Positions 11,299-20,590 of a DNA stretch of 21,661 nt are shown here, piece by piece. Positions within the stretch are counted from its first letter, which is position 1. The number at the start of each line of letters is the position of its first letter. Source of the DNA: Gnetum montanum (taxonomy: Eukaryota; Streptophyta; Gnetopsida; Gnetales; Gnetaceae). The notes below the pieces were generated by a model, which ran no database searches, was not told the origin of the DNA, and worked only from the letters and a program-made list of their open reading frames with translations. The translations under genes were made by a program, and so were the position numbers. The stretch spans positions 438,994 to 460,654 of the forward strand of contig MNCI01026517.1 in NCBI GenBank assembly GCA_015680685.1, in the 5' to 3' direction.

Positions 11299-11312
11299 AC
11301 TTGAGCTTGTAC

Positions 11313-12665
11313 TTAAATGAAGAATGGTTTTAGGTACAAATGGTTGGTCGGATTGGTGAACTCATTCCCTTCCATATCAGCAAGCTAGAACGCTCCGTTG
11401 TTGAATGCTTTGGTGACCAAGTAAGGCCCTTCCCAGTTGGCTGAGAATTTGTCCGGGTGTTCCCGAACTACCTTTAGTACAAGGTCACCTTCTTTGATGG
11501 GGCACTTATGGATGTCGTGCCGATTTCATTGCCGTTGTTATTTTTGATACCATTTGATCTGATCAAGTGCGCATATGCGTTCTTCCTCCACCAAGTCGAG
11601 GTCAATGATGCGCAGATCATTGTTTTTCCCATCGTCGAGGAGTCCAGAAAGTATGATCCTTAAAGATGGTACCTGTAATTCCAAAGGTAAAACAACTTTT
11701 GAACCATAAACAAGACTATATGGTGTTTTACCTGTTGAAGTTCTATGTGTAGTATGGTATGCCCACAATGCGTACACCAATTGTTCGTGCCATCTTCGCT
11801 TGCTTTGGGTGAGCATCCTTTTGAGTATTGTAATGATCATTTTGTTCATCGCCTCTACTTGCCCATTGCTCTGAGGATAGTAAGGGGATGAAAATGAGTG
11901 TTTGATCCCTAGACTTTCACAAAAGGTTTTAGTTTCGGTACTGCTAAATTGTGGCCCATTGTCAGTGATGATTGTCATGGGAATGCCAAAGCAGGTTACA
12001 ATATTTTCAAGAATGAAGTTGCATACATGTTTAGATGTAGTTTTTCGAAGGGGAGCAGCTTCTACCCATTTCATAAAATATTTAGTTACGGTTATGATGA
12101 AACTATGCCCTGCAGAAGATGAGGGTGTTATCAGGCCGATAAGGTCCAATCCCCACTTTTGAAAGGGCCACATGATTTGTGCTTTATGTAACTCATTTGG
12201 TGGGACATGTATTAGATTGCTATGTTTTTGACAAGTACTACATGTTTTGGCCTTGGAGAGACAATCGTATTCCATGTGTGGCCAATAGTAGCCTAAACGT
12301 CTTATTTTTGTTGCCATGACTTTTGGCGCTATGTGTCCTCCGCATAGTCCATCATGTACTTGTTCGACAATGGTTTGGGCATCGGTACTGCTAACGCATG
12401 TTTGCAATATGCCTTCGTAGGATCTACGACACAATGTGTCCCCTACTAGGGTGTACTGCTTAGCACGGTTTCGTACTGCATCCTTTTGTGCATTCGTTAG
12501 ATGTCGTGGTGTCTCGTTGCGTAGAAGGTATTCCTTTATGTCGTCATACCATTCTATCGCGTGTGTTGTACTAATAGATGCGATTGGCAGCGTGTCGAGG
12601 GTATCGGTGATTGGTTCAGCACAACTGGTTATGGAGCTTGGCAATGTGTGGAACATGTCAGGCGA
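11313..12665 (-). pseudogene. Integrase of element 2
   Basis: This is the last domain of the pol frame. The zinc finger is VHDGLCGGH with CSTCQKH. The core has WGLDLIGLI (Asp), ITDNGPQF (Asp) and NGQVEAMNK (Glu), so all three catalytic residues are kept. The C-terminal GPY/F region is DKFSANWEGPYLVTKAF near 11440, and the frame ends with a stop at 11315-11313. Three in-frame stops lie near the end (11538, 11526, 11395), none of them in the core. The normal function is integration of cDNA. The upstream stops make the copy non-autonomous. No chromodomain is present. Confidence 0.9.
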
Positions 12666-13058
12666 TATATTTAATACCAAGGTGGCTAGTGCATCTACGA
12701 TGATGTTGTCATTTCTAGAGATGTGTTGCACATTGATGTTTTTGAATCGCCTTGTTAGGTGGTTTGCCAAGTCGCAGTATGGTTGTAAATGTTGGGCTTT
12801 ACATGTATAGACGTCTGTGACCTGGTTTATGACTAGTTGTGAGTCTCCTTTGACCACAAGTCGTGTGATATCTAAAGCCAATGCTGCCGCGAGACCTCTA
12901 AGGAGACCTTCGTACTCTGCTATGTTGTTTGTACAATGAAAGTTGAAACGATAAGCAAAGGGTCAGATCTCCCTGGAGGGATAAGTGATGACAGCGACTG
13001 CACTTCCCCCTCGCGAGGTGGATGCCCCATCAAAGTTTAGAATGGCATGGTAGTCGTT
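12666..13058 (-). pseudogene. Archaeal-type second RNase H of element 2
   Basis: A second RNase H follows the ordinary one in the same frame. Motifs in order are LNFDGASTSRGGSAVAVITY (first Asp near 13031), NNIAEYEGLL (Glu), GDSQLVINQV (Asp near 12845), HISRN, and VDALA (last Asp). One stop at 12965-12963 interrupts it. A dual RNase H of this type is diagnostic for the Tat/Ogre branch of plant Ty3/gypsy elements. It is not found in Athila or chromoviruses. Confidence 0.88.
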
Positions 13059-14800
13059 GGGCACTATGTCTATTGCCCTTACATCCTCATCCGAGAATTT
13101 TGGCTCTATTATTACTTGATCATGCGTTGGTGATGTGGCCATTTGACTTGCTATGGCTTGACCCTTAACCAATGATTGCGCTATGTAATGCAGGTCAAAC
13201 TCTTCTATCATGGCTTTCCAACGGGCTATCCGACTCGTTTCGTAAATGTTTCCTGTTATGGCCCTTAGCACATTATCCTTGCAAATTATATTAACTTGGT
13301 TGTGGAAGAGGTAATGTCGCCACTTTCTCAAAGAGAAGACCAAAGCTAAACAAGACCTCTCCACATTGTTATACCTTTTCTCGTGGGCAACTAATGCATG
13401 GCTTAGGTAATATACAGGGACTTCGGTTCCATCATCTCATTTTTGGCAAAGCATAGATGCAATGGACGAATCCAAAGTAGCGAGGTAAATGTAAAATGGT
13501 TTACCGTTTTGAGGTGGATAAACCATGGGTAACTAGGTAAGTGTTGTTTTAATGTCATCGAATGCTTGTTGGCACTGTGGAGTCCATTCAAAATGGACGT
13601 TTTTGCGTAATAGGTGGTTCATAGGTTTTAGTTTGTCTATCAATTTTTCTATGAAGCACCTGATGAACTGCAATCTACCCTGTAGACCTCGAAATTTGAT
13701 AAGGTTACCTGGTGGTTTTAGGTTTGTTATTGCCTTAACCTTATCGGGGTCTACTCGTATCCTTGCTTTTGAGGCTATGAATCCAAGCATTTTGCCTGTT
13801 TTGATGCCGAAGACACATTTTTTCGGGTTGAGTCTCAATTCATACTTTAAACAACGCTTTAATACTAAGTCGAGATCTTATACATGTTGTTCCTCTGTCT
13901 TTGATTTAACCACAATGTCGTCCATGTAATCGTTGAGCAAGTGTAACATGTAATCACTAAAGATGAATGTCATGGCTCTTTGATACGTGGCCCCGGCATT
14001 CTTGAGACCAAAAGACATCATTGTGTAGCAAAAGGTTCCCCATGGTGTCATAAAGGTAGTTCAGAGCTGATGCTCCAAGTTAATACGTATCTGGTTGTAT
14101 CCCGAGAAGCCGTCCATAAAAGATAATAGTGCGTGCCCAGCAGTTGAGTCAACAAGTTGGTCGATGCTGGGTAGAGGGAAATCATCTTTTATGGTTGCAA
14201 CATTTAAATCCCGGAAGTCAATACATAGGTGAATGCTTCCGTTCTTCTTCGGGACAATGACCATGTTGGATACCCATTCAGCGTAATCAACAACTCAAAT
14301 GAAGCCAGCCTGATAAAGCTTGGTGATCTCATTGCGAACTGCCAATGCCACCTCGGGTTTAACCTTTCGTGCTTTTTGTTTTACCCGTCTCACTTTTGGA
14401 TCAAGGATGATATTGTGCTGGATAATTCGGGGGTCTAGCCCGGGCATATCTGTGTAGGACCAAGCAAATGTTTTCATATTTTCCCTAAGCACGTTCTCAA
14501 TGTCTGTGGCTAATTGCGGTTTTAGCAATGTGCTTAATTTTAATATTTTGGTTTCCCCATCGGGCATGGTTATGGAGGTTTCAGCCAACGGGTCTTCGGT
14601 GATGTTTTCGGCTTCTATGTCAAGGGATTTTGTCATGCCTTTGTAGTCGTCTATTATTTTCTTTGTTGAGGCAATGACTGTGTCTTCCGTTGATGAACTT
14701 TGGTGGATGAGGCTCGTGTCGATGTCCCTTGCGATTTTGCCATATGGTCCATCGATAATTAATGGTTCGGTTAAGTGCGGGCGATCCATCGAGCTTGCTC
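13059..14800 (-). pseudogene. Reverse transcriptase and first RNase H of element 2
   Basis: The frame begins just after a strong 3' splice-site-like sequence and an in-frame ATG at 14789. Motifs in order are FAWSYTDMPGLDP, QKARKVKPE, EWVSNMVIVPKKNGSIHLCI, DFPLPSIDQLVDSTAGHALL, FMDGFSGYNQI, then FGLKNAGATYQRAM. The catalytic Y-M-D-D is intact at 13928-13917. RNase H continues with FYIYLATLDSSIASMLCQ and VERSCLALVFSLRKWRHYL. Five stops interrupt it (14295, 14061, 13878, 13533, 13437), all in one frame with no indel. Most stops are explained by a single C-to-T change. It is clearly dead but recent enough to read through. Confidence 0.9.
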
Positions 14801-14822
14801 CTGCCAATAAACAGAGAGTAGA
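14801..14822 (-). other. 3' splice-site-like sequence before RT of element 2
   Basis: The - strand reads CTCTCTGTTTATTGGCAG and then GAGC. This is a pyrimidine-rich tract with CAG, directly before the start of recognisable RT coding. Ogre-type elements carry an intron between protease and RT, so this may be its acceptor. A donor-like CTG-GTAAGC exists at 20870/20869 in the protease linker, but it does not keep frame with this acceptor. The donor therefore stays unassigned. Confidence 0.5.
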
Positions 14823-14910
14823 ATGAGCTAATGGGTAATTTTCTATGTTTCTTTGGCCATTTTAAATGATGTGTATGTGCATGGTGGATTATCGCCACAC
14901 TGGGACACAT

Positions 14911-15150
14911 GGCAGTTTAACGCCTTACCGGGCCCTAGGTGGCAGTTTAAGGCCATACTGGGCCGTAGGTGGTACTTTAAGGCCTTACCAGGCCTTAGGT
15001 GATAGTTTAAGGCCTTACTCGGCCCTAGGTGGCAGTTTAAGACCATACCAGGCCGTAGGTGGTAGTTTAAGGCCTTACCGGGCCTTAGGTGGCAGTTTAA
15101 GGCCATACCGGACCATAGCTGGCAGTTTAAGGTCTTACCGGGCCTTAGGT
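14911..15150. repeat. Eight-copy 30-bp tandem repeat
   Basis: Units start every 30 bases from 14911 to 15121, consensus GGCAGTTTAAGGCC(T/A)TACC then GGGCC(T/C)TAGGT, with a partial unit before 14911. Since 30 is divisible by three, the array stays open in several frames on both strands and gives spurious decapeptide repeats. It lies between RT and the promoter of the antisense gene. Confidence 0.93.
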
Positions 15151-15346
15151 GGGTTTACGCTAGGATGTTCGGCGTAAACGTATGAAATGGAGTCCACGGG
15201 GGAACCAGGATGTAGTAATTTCTACTTTTTTATAATTTTTAATATTTTTCCTACGCAAATTTTAGCGAAAAATAAGTAAAAAGGCACAAAATGGCAAAAA
15301 GGGAGCAACGGCAGCGTAAGCGGCGGCAGCGGCGTCAACGGAGCGC
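15151..15346. other. Upstream region of the antisense gene
   Basis: Between the 30-bp array and the TATA box lie an AT-rich stretch (15220-15290) and a GC-rich stretch with GCAGCGTAAGCGGCGGCAGC and related words (15310-15345). No domain-bearing frame is seen. The GC-rich words could be promoter elements, but nothing proves it. Confidence 0.4.
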
Positions 15347-15356
15347 TATAAAAAAG
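15347..15356 (+). promoter_or_regulatory. TATA box of the antisense gene
   Basis: TATAAAAAAG lies 219 bases before the first in-frame ATG at 15566. A start near 15380 would give a 5' UTR of about 185 bases containing the 25-bp repeats and short upstream frames. Confidence 0.55.
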
Positions 15357-15429
15357 AGGGGGCGTTTCATTTGTTACATTGCATTTCTGAGTGTAAGCGA
15401 CTGAGCGAGTGTAAGCGTAAACTGCGGAA

Positions 15430-15530
15430 CCTAGCATAGACGCCGAACTTAAGCCCCAACGTAGACGCTAAACTTAAGTCCCAGCATAGATGCTAGAATT
15501 AAACCCCAGCGTAGATGCCAGACTTAAACC
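15430..15530. repeat. Four-copy 25-bp tandem repeat in the 5' UTR
   Basis: Units with core GC(G/A)TAGA(C/T)GC(C/T) followed by AACTTAA start at 15434, 15459, 15484 and 15509, an exact 25-base period. A further core copy lies at 15552, just before the ATG. The array contains upstream ATGs that open short frames. Confidence 0.85.
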
Positions 15531-15696
15531 CCGCATGAGCTATCAATCCCAGCGTAGATGCCGAGATGGGCAAGGGCAAGGAGGGGGAAGGGCAGGGGAG
15601 GAAGAGTCCTGACTTGACCTTCGTGGAGGAGAGCGAAGCTATACTGTAGTGCCTACCTCCGCCAAGGATTCCGTCATGGCCTGGAACATCGCACAG

Positions 15697-16437
15697 GTAG
15701 GCTCTGATCCTGTTTTTGTTTATTTCTTTCATAGCGTAGACGGTCTTGTACACAGTCTCGGCGTATACGCCCAGCGTAACAGGTTAGCGTAGAGGGTTTC
15801 GGCGTATATGTCGAGCGTAAATTCATAGCGCAGAGTCGGGTTAGCGTAGGCTGGTAGGGCATAATCGATTTTGTCAGTGTAAACACTTTTCCTGCATGAT
15901 TATATGAGCGTAGACCATGGCATAATAAATTCTCTATATGCGAAGTTTGATCAGTGTAAGTTCTGTTTTCATTGTGATGGTGTATACGCTGAGGGTTTCT
16001 TCGGTGTATACGCTGAGCGTACACGTTTGTTCTTTTAAGTATGACGTAGCGTAGGCTTGTTTTTCATGTTTCTAGCATAAACTATTTGCTCAGCATATAG
16101 CGTAGACTATTTATGCTAGCCACTTCTATGGCGTATACGCTGAGGGTAAGAGGTTCGGGGGTCAGTGTAAACAGTTAATTTTCAGTGTATACACTGGGTT
16201 AGGCAGCGTATACGCCGAGTGTGAACAAATTTCGGGGATGTATACGCTAGGTTTTAACAGCGTATACGCTGGGCATAAACAAATGTGGGTAGCGTCTACG
16301 CTAGGTTTTGACAGCGTATACGCCGAGTGTAAATAGTTAGAAAATTTTTCTAAGTCTCGGTTGACGCTGCAAACCTTGATTTTTTGCGTTGTTTTGTTGT
16401 GTAGCTGACTTTACGTTGGTACTCTGGCTGTTTGCAG
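15697..16437 (+). other. Intron 1 of the antisense gene, rich in palindromes
   Basis: The donor is CACAG-GTAGGC and the acceptor is CTGTTTGCAG-GG. The join keeps the frame from the short exon 1 into exon 2. This intron is about eight times longer than the others and contains the main cluster of GCGTATACGC palindromes. Its position just after the promoter is one where plant introns often enhance expression. Confidence 0.7.
15720..16341. repeat. GCGTATACGC palindrome cluster with a 54-bp tandem array
   Basis: Exact palindromes start at 15761, 16131, 16206, 16260 and 16314. The last three are spaced exactly 54 bases and belong to a 2.5-unit tandem repeat (16204-16341) that also holds GTGTAAAC-like and TACGCTAGGTTTT words. 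Many one-base variants (GTGTATACGC, GCGTCTACGC) lie between them. Confidence 0.88.
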
Positions 16438-19400
16438 GGACACCAAGCCTTTTCTCCTTGTGGTTGAGCTTGTTGGAGTGTTAACGTGGTTTGGCCCCAT
16501 GGATGCGAACAAGCCTACCCCGGACCTAACCGTGGAACACAACGGGGTTTGGTTCAGAGAAGGTGCGCTTGATTTCTAATCCTTCATATTGGACAACTTC
16601 AAGGTAGTTATCTAGTCACACCTGAATGAATTGGTGGCGCGGAGCATAGGTGAGGCGATGCTGCCAGGAGCCGCAGAGGGTGTCGTTATCTTCATGGAAG
16701 ACATCGACGAGGGGCCGTTTATGAATGAGGATGGTTCTTCCTGTGGGCCTAAGTCCACACGCCCGTTAGCGCGCGTGTGGGCCCGATTGCCACGAGGGCA
16801 TGACTACCTCGATAACATTTTATTTTTAGCGGCACACACGCATATGTTATTCTAGAACCCTCCCAGCATAGTGTACCGAGTAGGCAGGTAGGACCTTTCA
16901 AGTTTATCGCGTCTTTTCATCATTTGACGTTTTGCCTCAGTTCTAACATTCTTTCATTTGTAGGCCAAAAGCTAATGCGGACAGGATATGCATTGAAGAT
17001 GATGGGCTTGCCTTAACTCACACTGCTCTAGAGGCATTTATGGCAGGTCCTATCCTTCGTAAAACTGTAATAGGTCTAATGAAGGGGGACATCATCTATT
17101 TTCACCAACGATTCTCTAGAGTGTTGGCACTGTGCCAGGCCTGTGGATGGCTAGATAAAGATTGGTCGGACCAGGGGCCAGTTTTCCCTCATGACTCTAG
17201 TCCAGGAAGCACATCCAAGTCTAATACGGGAGGTAAATAACAATGTCTTTTGGATGTGCTAATGTGTTTTAACTGCCGAGGGTTATACTGATACGACCAT
17301 CTTATATTGTGCTTGCAGTTGATGCACCTCCTGGGGGGGATACCATCACAACCGGACGAACTGAGACAACATTGTCAATGAAGTTCGGGGAGGTGACTTA
17401 GGCTCAGAAGTGGTTGCGTGATCATGCCTCGCCTTCTATTGTTCATTGCTTGAATAGTGTCGGCCTTATGGAGCTCCTCATGACCCCAAGTCCTGATGTA
17501 TCAATAGGGGAAATGATTGGGATCGTGGATTCTTTTAATGAGTCTTTCTCGTACTACAACACCCATATTAAGGGTGTTAAGGTGGTTTTTCATCTGTCGC
17601 TCAAGTTTTTCTTGAACTTATTCGGGGTGCCGACCGATGGCATAAATGTAGTCTTACACAGAGCTCATAAAGAGCTCCACACGGTGCACAAGTTGGAGGA
17701 CTGGTTAGGCCTGGCCAAGGGTGCCAAGGGGTTCCCGATGTAGGGGAAGGTGAAGGTTGAAGAGGTGAATGAACTGTATCCCCTGTTTAGGGCACGGGTA
17801 TTTCCCAAAACCCTTTCTCAGGTAAAGAGCCTTGGGGTTGAGGCTGTGCGCATTATGAAAACTATCCTGGAAACTGGATGCGCTATAACTGGGCTGAATT
17901 TCTGTTATCGGGCATGCACAAGGAGATAGTGTGGTTGCACTCGAATGTCAAGGTGCAATCCCACTTCACTTTCGCCTTCTTCGCTGGTTACCTTCGGCGC
18001 TTCGCCGAGTTTTTGGTAGTCCGCGCAGGTAACAAGTTTGTTCTACGGGATCGGGGTCAACTGTCCCGCCTGTGGATCAATCATTTATACGACATAGCCA
18101 AATCCCAGGATGCACCTGAAGGCATCGATGAGTTCGTGACTATTACGACCAGGGGATCATCGGGGACCTCCACTCATACTCGCGATAGTGTGGGGTTAGA
18201 GCCAGATGATATGCCTCTCACTGCAAGAAGAGCTCAGCGGGTAATCAAAGAAACCGTGGGCCAGGCCAAAACAAAGTTGAAGAGACATGAATGCGCAACT
18301 GAGGAAGCTTCTGATGTGAGGGAACCACGAGTAAAGCGCATAAAATTCAAGATGCATGGTATGTATACTTTTGTCAGCTTATTATTTTATTGTTTTCGTT
18401 GTATCCATAATATTTCTTTTCAATTGCTTACATGTCGTTGACGTCTTTGGCTTGATTCGAGAAGTGAGGAAGCAGGCGCTGGAAACCATTACGGAGGAGG
18501 AGGAGACGAACACGGAGAAGAATACTAAAGAGGAAAAGGTGGATAAGGATCAGGGAGGAGGGACAGAGGAACTAAAGGAAGACACTGGTGAAACTAAACC
18601 ATTGGATGACCAGGGCGGTGTTGAACAAATGTTCCGCAGCTTTCTTCAGGGGGATCTGGATTTGGATGATCCTCCAGAAGGTGACAAGGAGCGTGGTATG
18701 TTTTCTTTTTATCTTATTTCAATTTGCCCTGTTAGTTGTCATTCCTACAGGGTTTTATTTTCATGTTTTCATTTTTTCAGACGAAGGTAGCGAGACCAGG
18801 ATGGTGCGCTTGGATGTACCTATGAAGATGGTTCCCCCTGAGAGGACCACTAAGGTTAGTTCCCACACCTGTGAGCCATTTACTTGGTCTGAAATGCCAA
18901 GTAAGATGGATTTTGTTGTCGGAATCGCGGAAGAAGTTGTCGAACGAATTTAGGAGGTTGACCCCGAAATAGGTATAATGTTTTTAAATAGCTTATCGTT
19001 TTAGAGTGTCACACCCTGTTTCTGTTGCCTTAACATCTGATCTTTTCATACGCATAGGTGCTAAGTTAAGGTGGGACCCTGCTAAGACGATCAACATTGA
19101 CAGTTTGGCTACATTACCCCCAGAGGTGGAACAGGTACCAAGGCCGATTTACAATGAGGTGGCGGAAAGCCTTGTCCATAACGCCAAGTCGGTATGGACC
19201 TGTAGGCGATCCATCGAACAACTATGGCTGCAGATCCAGATAAAGGAGAAAGAAGTCTCCAAGCTGTTAGCCAAACGTGACGACCTCAAAGCTTGTTATG
19301 AATTCGCTTTGGCCTGATTAGTAGGTGATAGTTCTTGGCAAACGTCTGAGATTACTTACAATAGATATTGAAACTTGTTAAATTGCCATGCGTCACTAAC

Positions 19401-20036
19401 TCGGAGGTTCGCGGAACGTAAAGCCCAGATAGACCTATTGAATCTGAGGTGCCAGGATTGGAAGGCGTTTGCCTCCAAGGTGCGTAAGTGGGGCCAAGAT
19501 GAGAAGAATCATAAGAACCATTATAAGAAATCCTTGAAAGAAGTTTCTATAGAGAAACGACAGCTTGAGATGTTTGTAGAGGGTTTGGGCTTACGTTCTG
19601 CATTCAATACCTTTGCGGAGAACAGCATAGTTGAGATGGAATCTCCTAAGAGGGTTATTACCACTGCTTCCGGGGAAGTTACTGTGGGTGAATTTCCTCT
19701 AAAACGTCCAGTCTGGTCAGCTGTTGATAAGGGAAAGGCCTTGGCAGACGTTGACCTAGGCCTTGGTGAAATAGATTGGGCTAGTGTTTCGGAGGAAGAA
19801 ATCCTTCGTCGATTGGAGTTTGGTTTGGGGAGATCTCCTATGGTATGTATTCTGTGAAATTGATTTGCTAAAGGATGTTTAAAATTTTGATGCTCTCTTA
19901 TTCTTACATTAGTTGTCTCATGTTGTATTTTCAGGGTGAAGGCGGCGATGATGCTCAAGAAGCTGGTTCCAGTGGAGCCAGTGCCCTTGACGCTGGTGGA
20001 TCTAAAAGGGATGATCCTCCTGCCCCAGATGCTTAG

Positions 20037-20590
20037 TTTTTTTTTGTTTTGTTTTTAGTTTTATCTTCGGAACTATGTTAACTCAAATTGATATGGGAAT
20101 TGTAACTTGAAAACTTTGAGATGAATGGAAACAATTGACACATATAATTGTGTAGCATTGCATGTATAAATATTTTTTGTTGATTTTGAGTTTGATTGCA
20201 CACACGACAGGGCAATGTAAAATATTTTTATTTATATATATTTGTTCTAAGTGTAATATGTGGATGTAATTACAAGAGGAGAAACGAAGCACAAGTGTGT
20301 AATCTAGTTTAAGGCCATTTCAGGCCTCTATGCGTAGTTTAAGGCCATTTTGGGTCCCATTGTAAACAAGTAGTGTTTCGTACAACGTGGATGGGTTTCT
20401 TGGTTGACCGACCATTTCTGATCATGGCTAGTTTTATGTCATTGCAGATATGCTAGTTTAACATATTTTCGGATAGGGAGTGTGGTTTAATGTTTTTGTC
20501 TTTTCTTCCTTTTTGTTTTTTTGTTCTTTTTATGTGTTTTGCTTTTGAGTTGTTATAGTTTAACGTCATTTCAGACTGGTTGAGATGGTA
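20037..20590 (+). other. 3' flank of the antisense gene
   Basis: After the stop there is a T-rich run (20036-20065), then AT-rich DNA with TATAAATATTTTTTG near 20165, suitable for a plant 3' UTR and poly(A) region, though no canonical AATAAA is seen. From 20305 on, repeats of the AGTTTAA type appear, also near 20429, 20453 and 20555. No further gene is visible. Confidence 0.5.
20305..20364. repeat. Two more 30-bp AGTTTAAGGCC units
   Basis: TAGTTTAAGGCCATTT starts at 20305 and again at 20335, the same 30-base period and the same core as the array at 14911-15150, in the same orientation. Diverged single units follow at about 20429, 20453 and 20555. Confidence 0.8.

Larger units (their letters stand above)
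9817..11312 (-). other. Long 3' UTR of element 2
   Basis: About 1.5 kb lies between the end of integrase and the LTR. It contains two tandem arrays (listed separately) and no recognisable domain. The longest frame, 11052-10543 on the - strand, has no motif and partly crosses repeat sequence. Long repeat-bearing 3' UTRs are known for Tat/Ogre elements. Confidence 0.65.
15566..20036 (+). pseudogene. Eight-exon gene antisense to element 2, unknown function, decayed
   Basis: Exons: 15566-15696, 16438-16887, 16964-17232, 17319-18358, 18462-18695, 18781-18972, 19058-19842, 19935-20036. All seven introns are GT-AG; six are 76-103 bases and the first is 741. Codon phase agrees across every junction, giving about 1067 codons ending TAG at 20034. 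Nine premature stops (15647, 16577, 16613, 16853, 17399, 17741, 18951, 19315, 19369) each fit one C-to-T change, and a one-base loss lies near 17876. I do not recognise the protein. GVKVVFHLSLKFFLNLFGVP faintly recalls plant transposon-associated domains (Transposase_32 or plant-mobile-domain type), too weakly to assign. Near residue 622 is a nuclear-signal-like RVKRIKFK; residues ~645-700 are Glu/Lys-rich; ~815-930 look coiled-coil. The ATG at 15566 has G at -3 and +4. Confidence 0.82.

Noticed and set aside
11902-13929. + strand frames at 11902, 12436 and 13552
   Set aside because: They are antisense shadows of integrase and RT of element 2, whose catalytic motifs fix the - strand as coding.
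14911-15150. CRISPR-like array
   Set aside because: The 30-bp units follow one another without spacers and diverge from each other. This is a plain tandem repeat in a plant transposon.
14843-15177. Decapeptide-repeat proteins on both strands across 14843-15177
   Set aside because: They are translations of the 30-bp tandem repeat, which is open in several frames because 30 is divisible by three.
18356-18461. Hydrophobic segment read through 18359-18461, resembling a membrane helix
   Set aside because: It is the translation of intron 4. Donor and acceptor phase fit, and the T-rich intron gives a false hydrophobic stretch.
19318-19374. Possible extra intron in exon 7, with GT-like donors near 19320
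   Set aside because: The reading frame is the same on both sides and the segment is coding-like except for two TGA codons, so read-through of a single exon with two point mutations is simpler.
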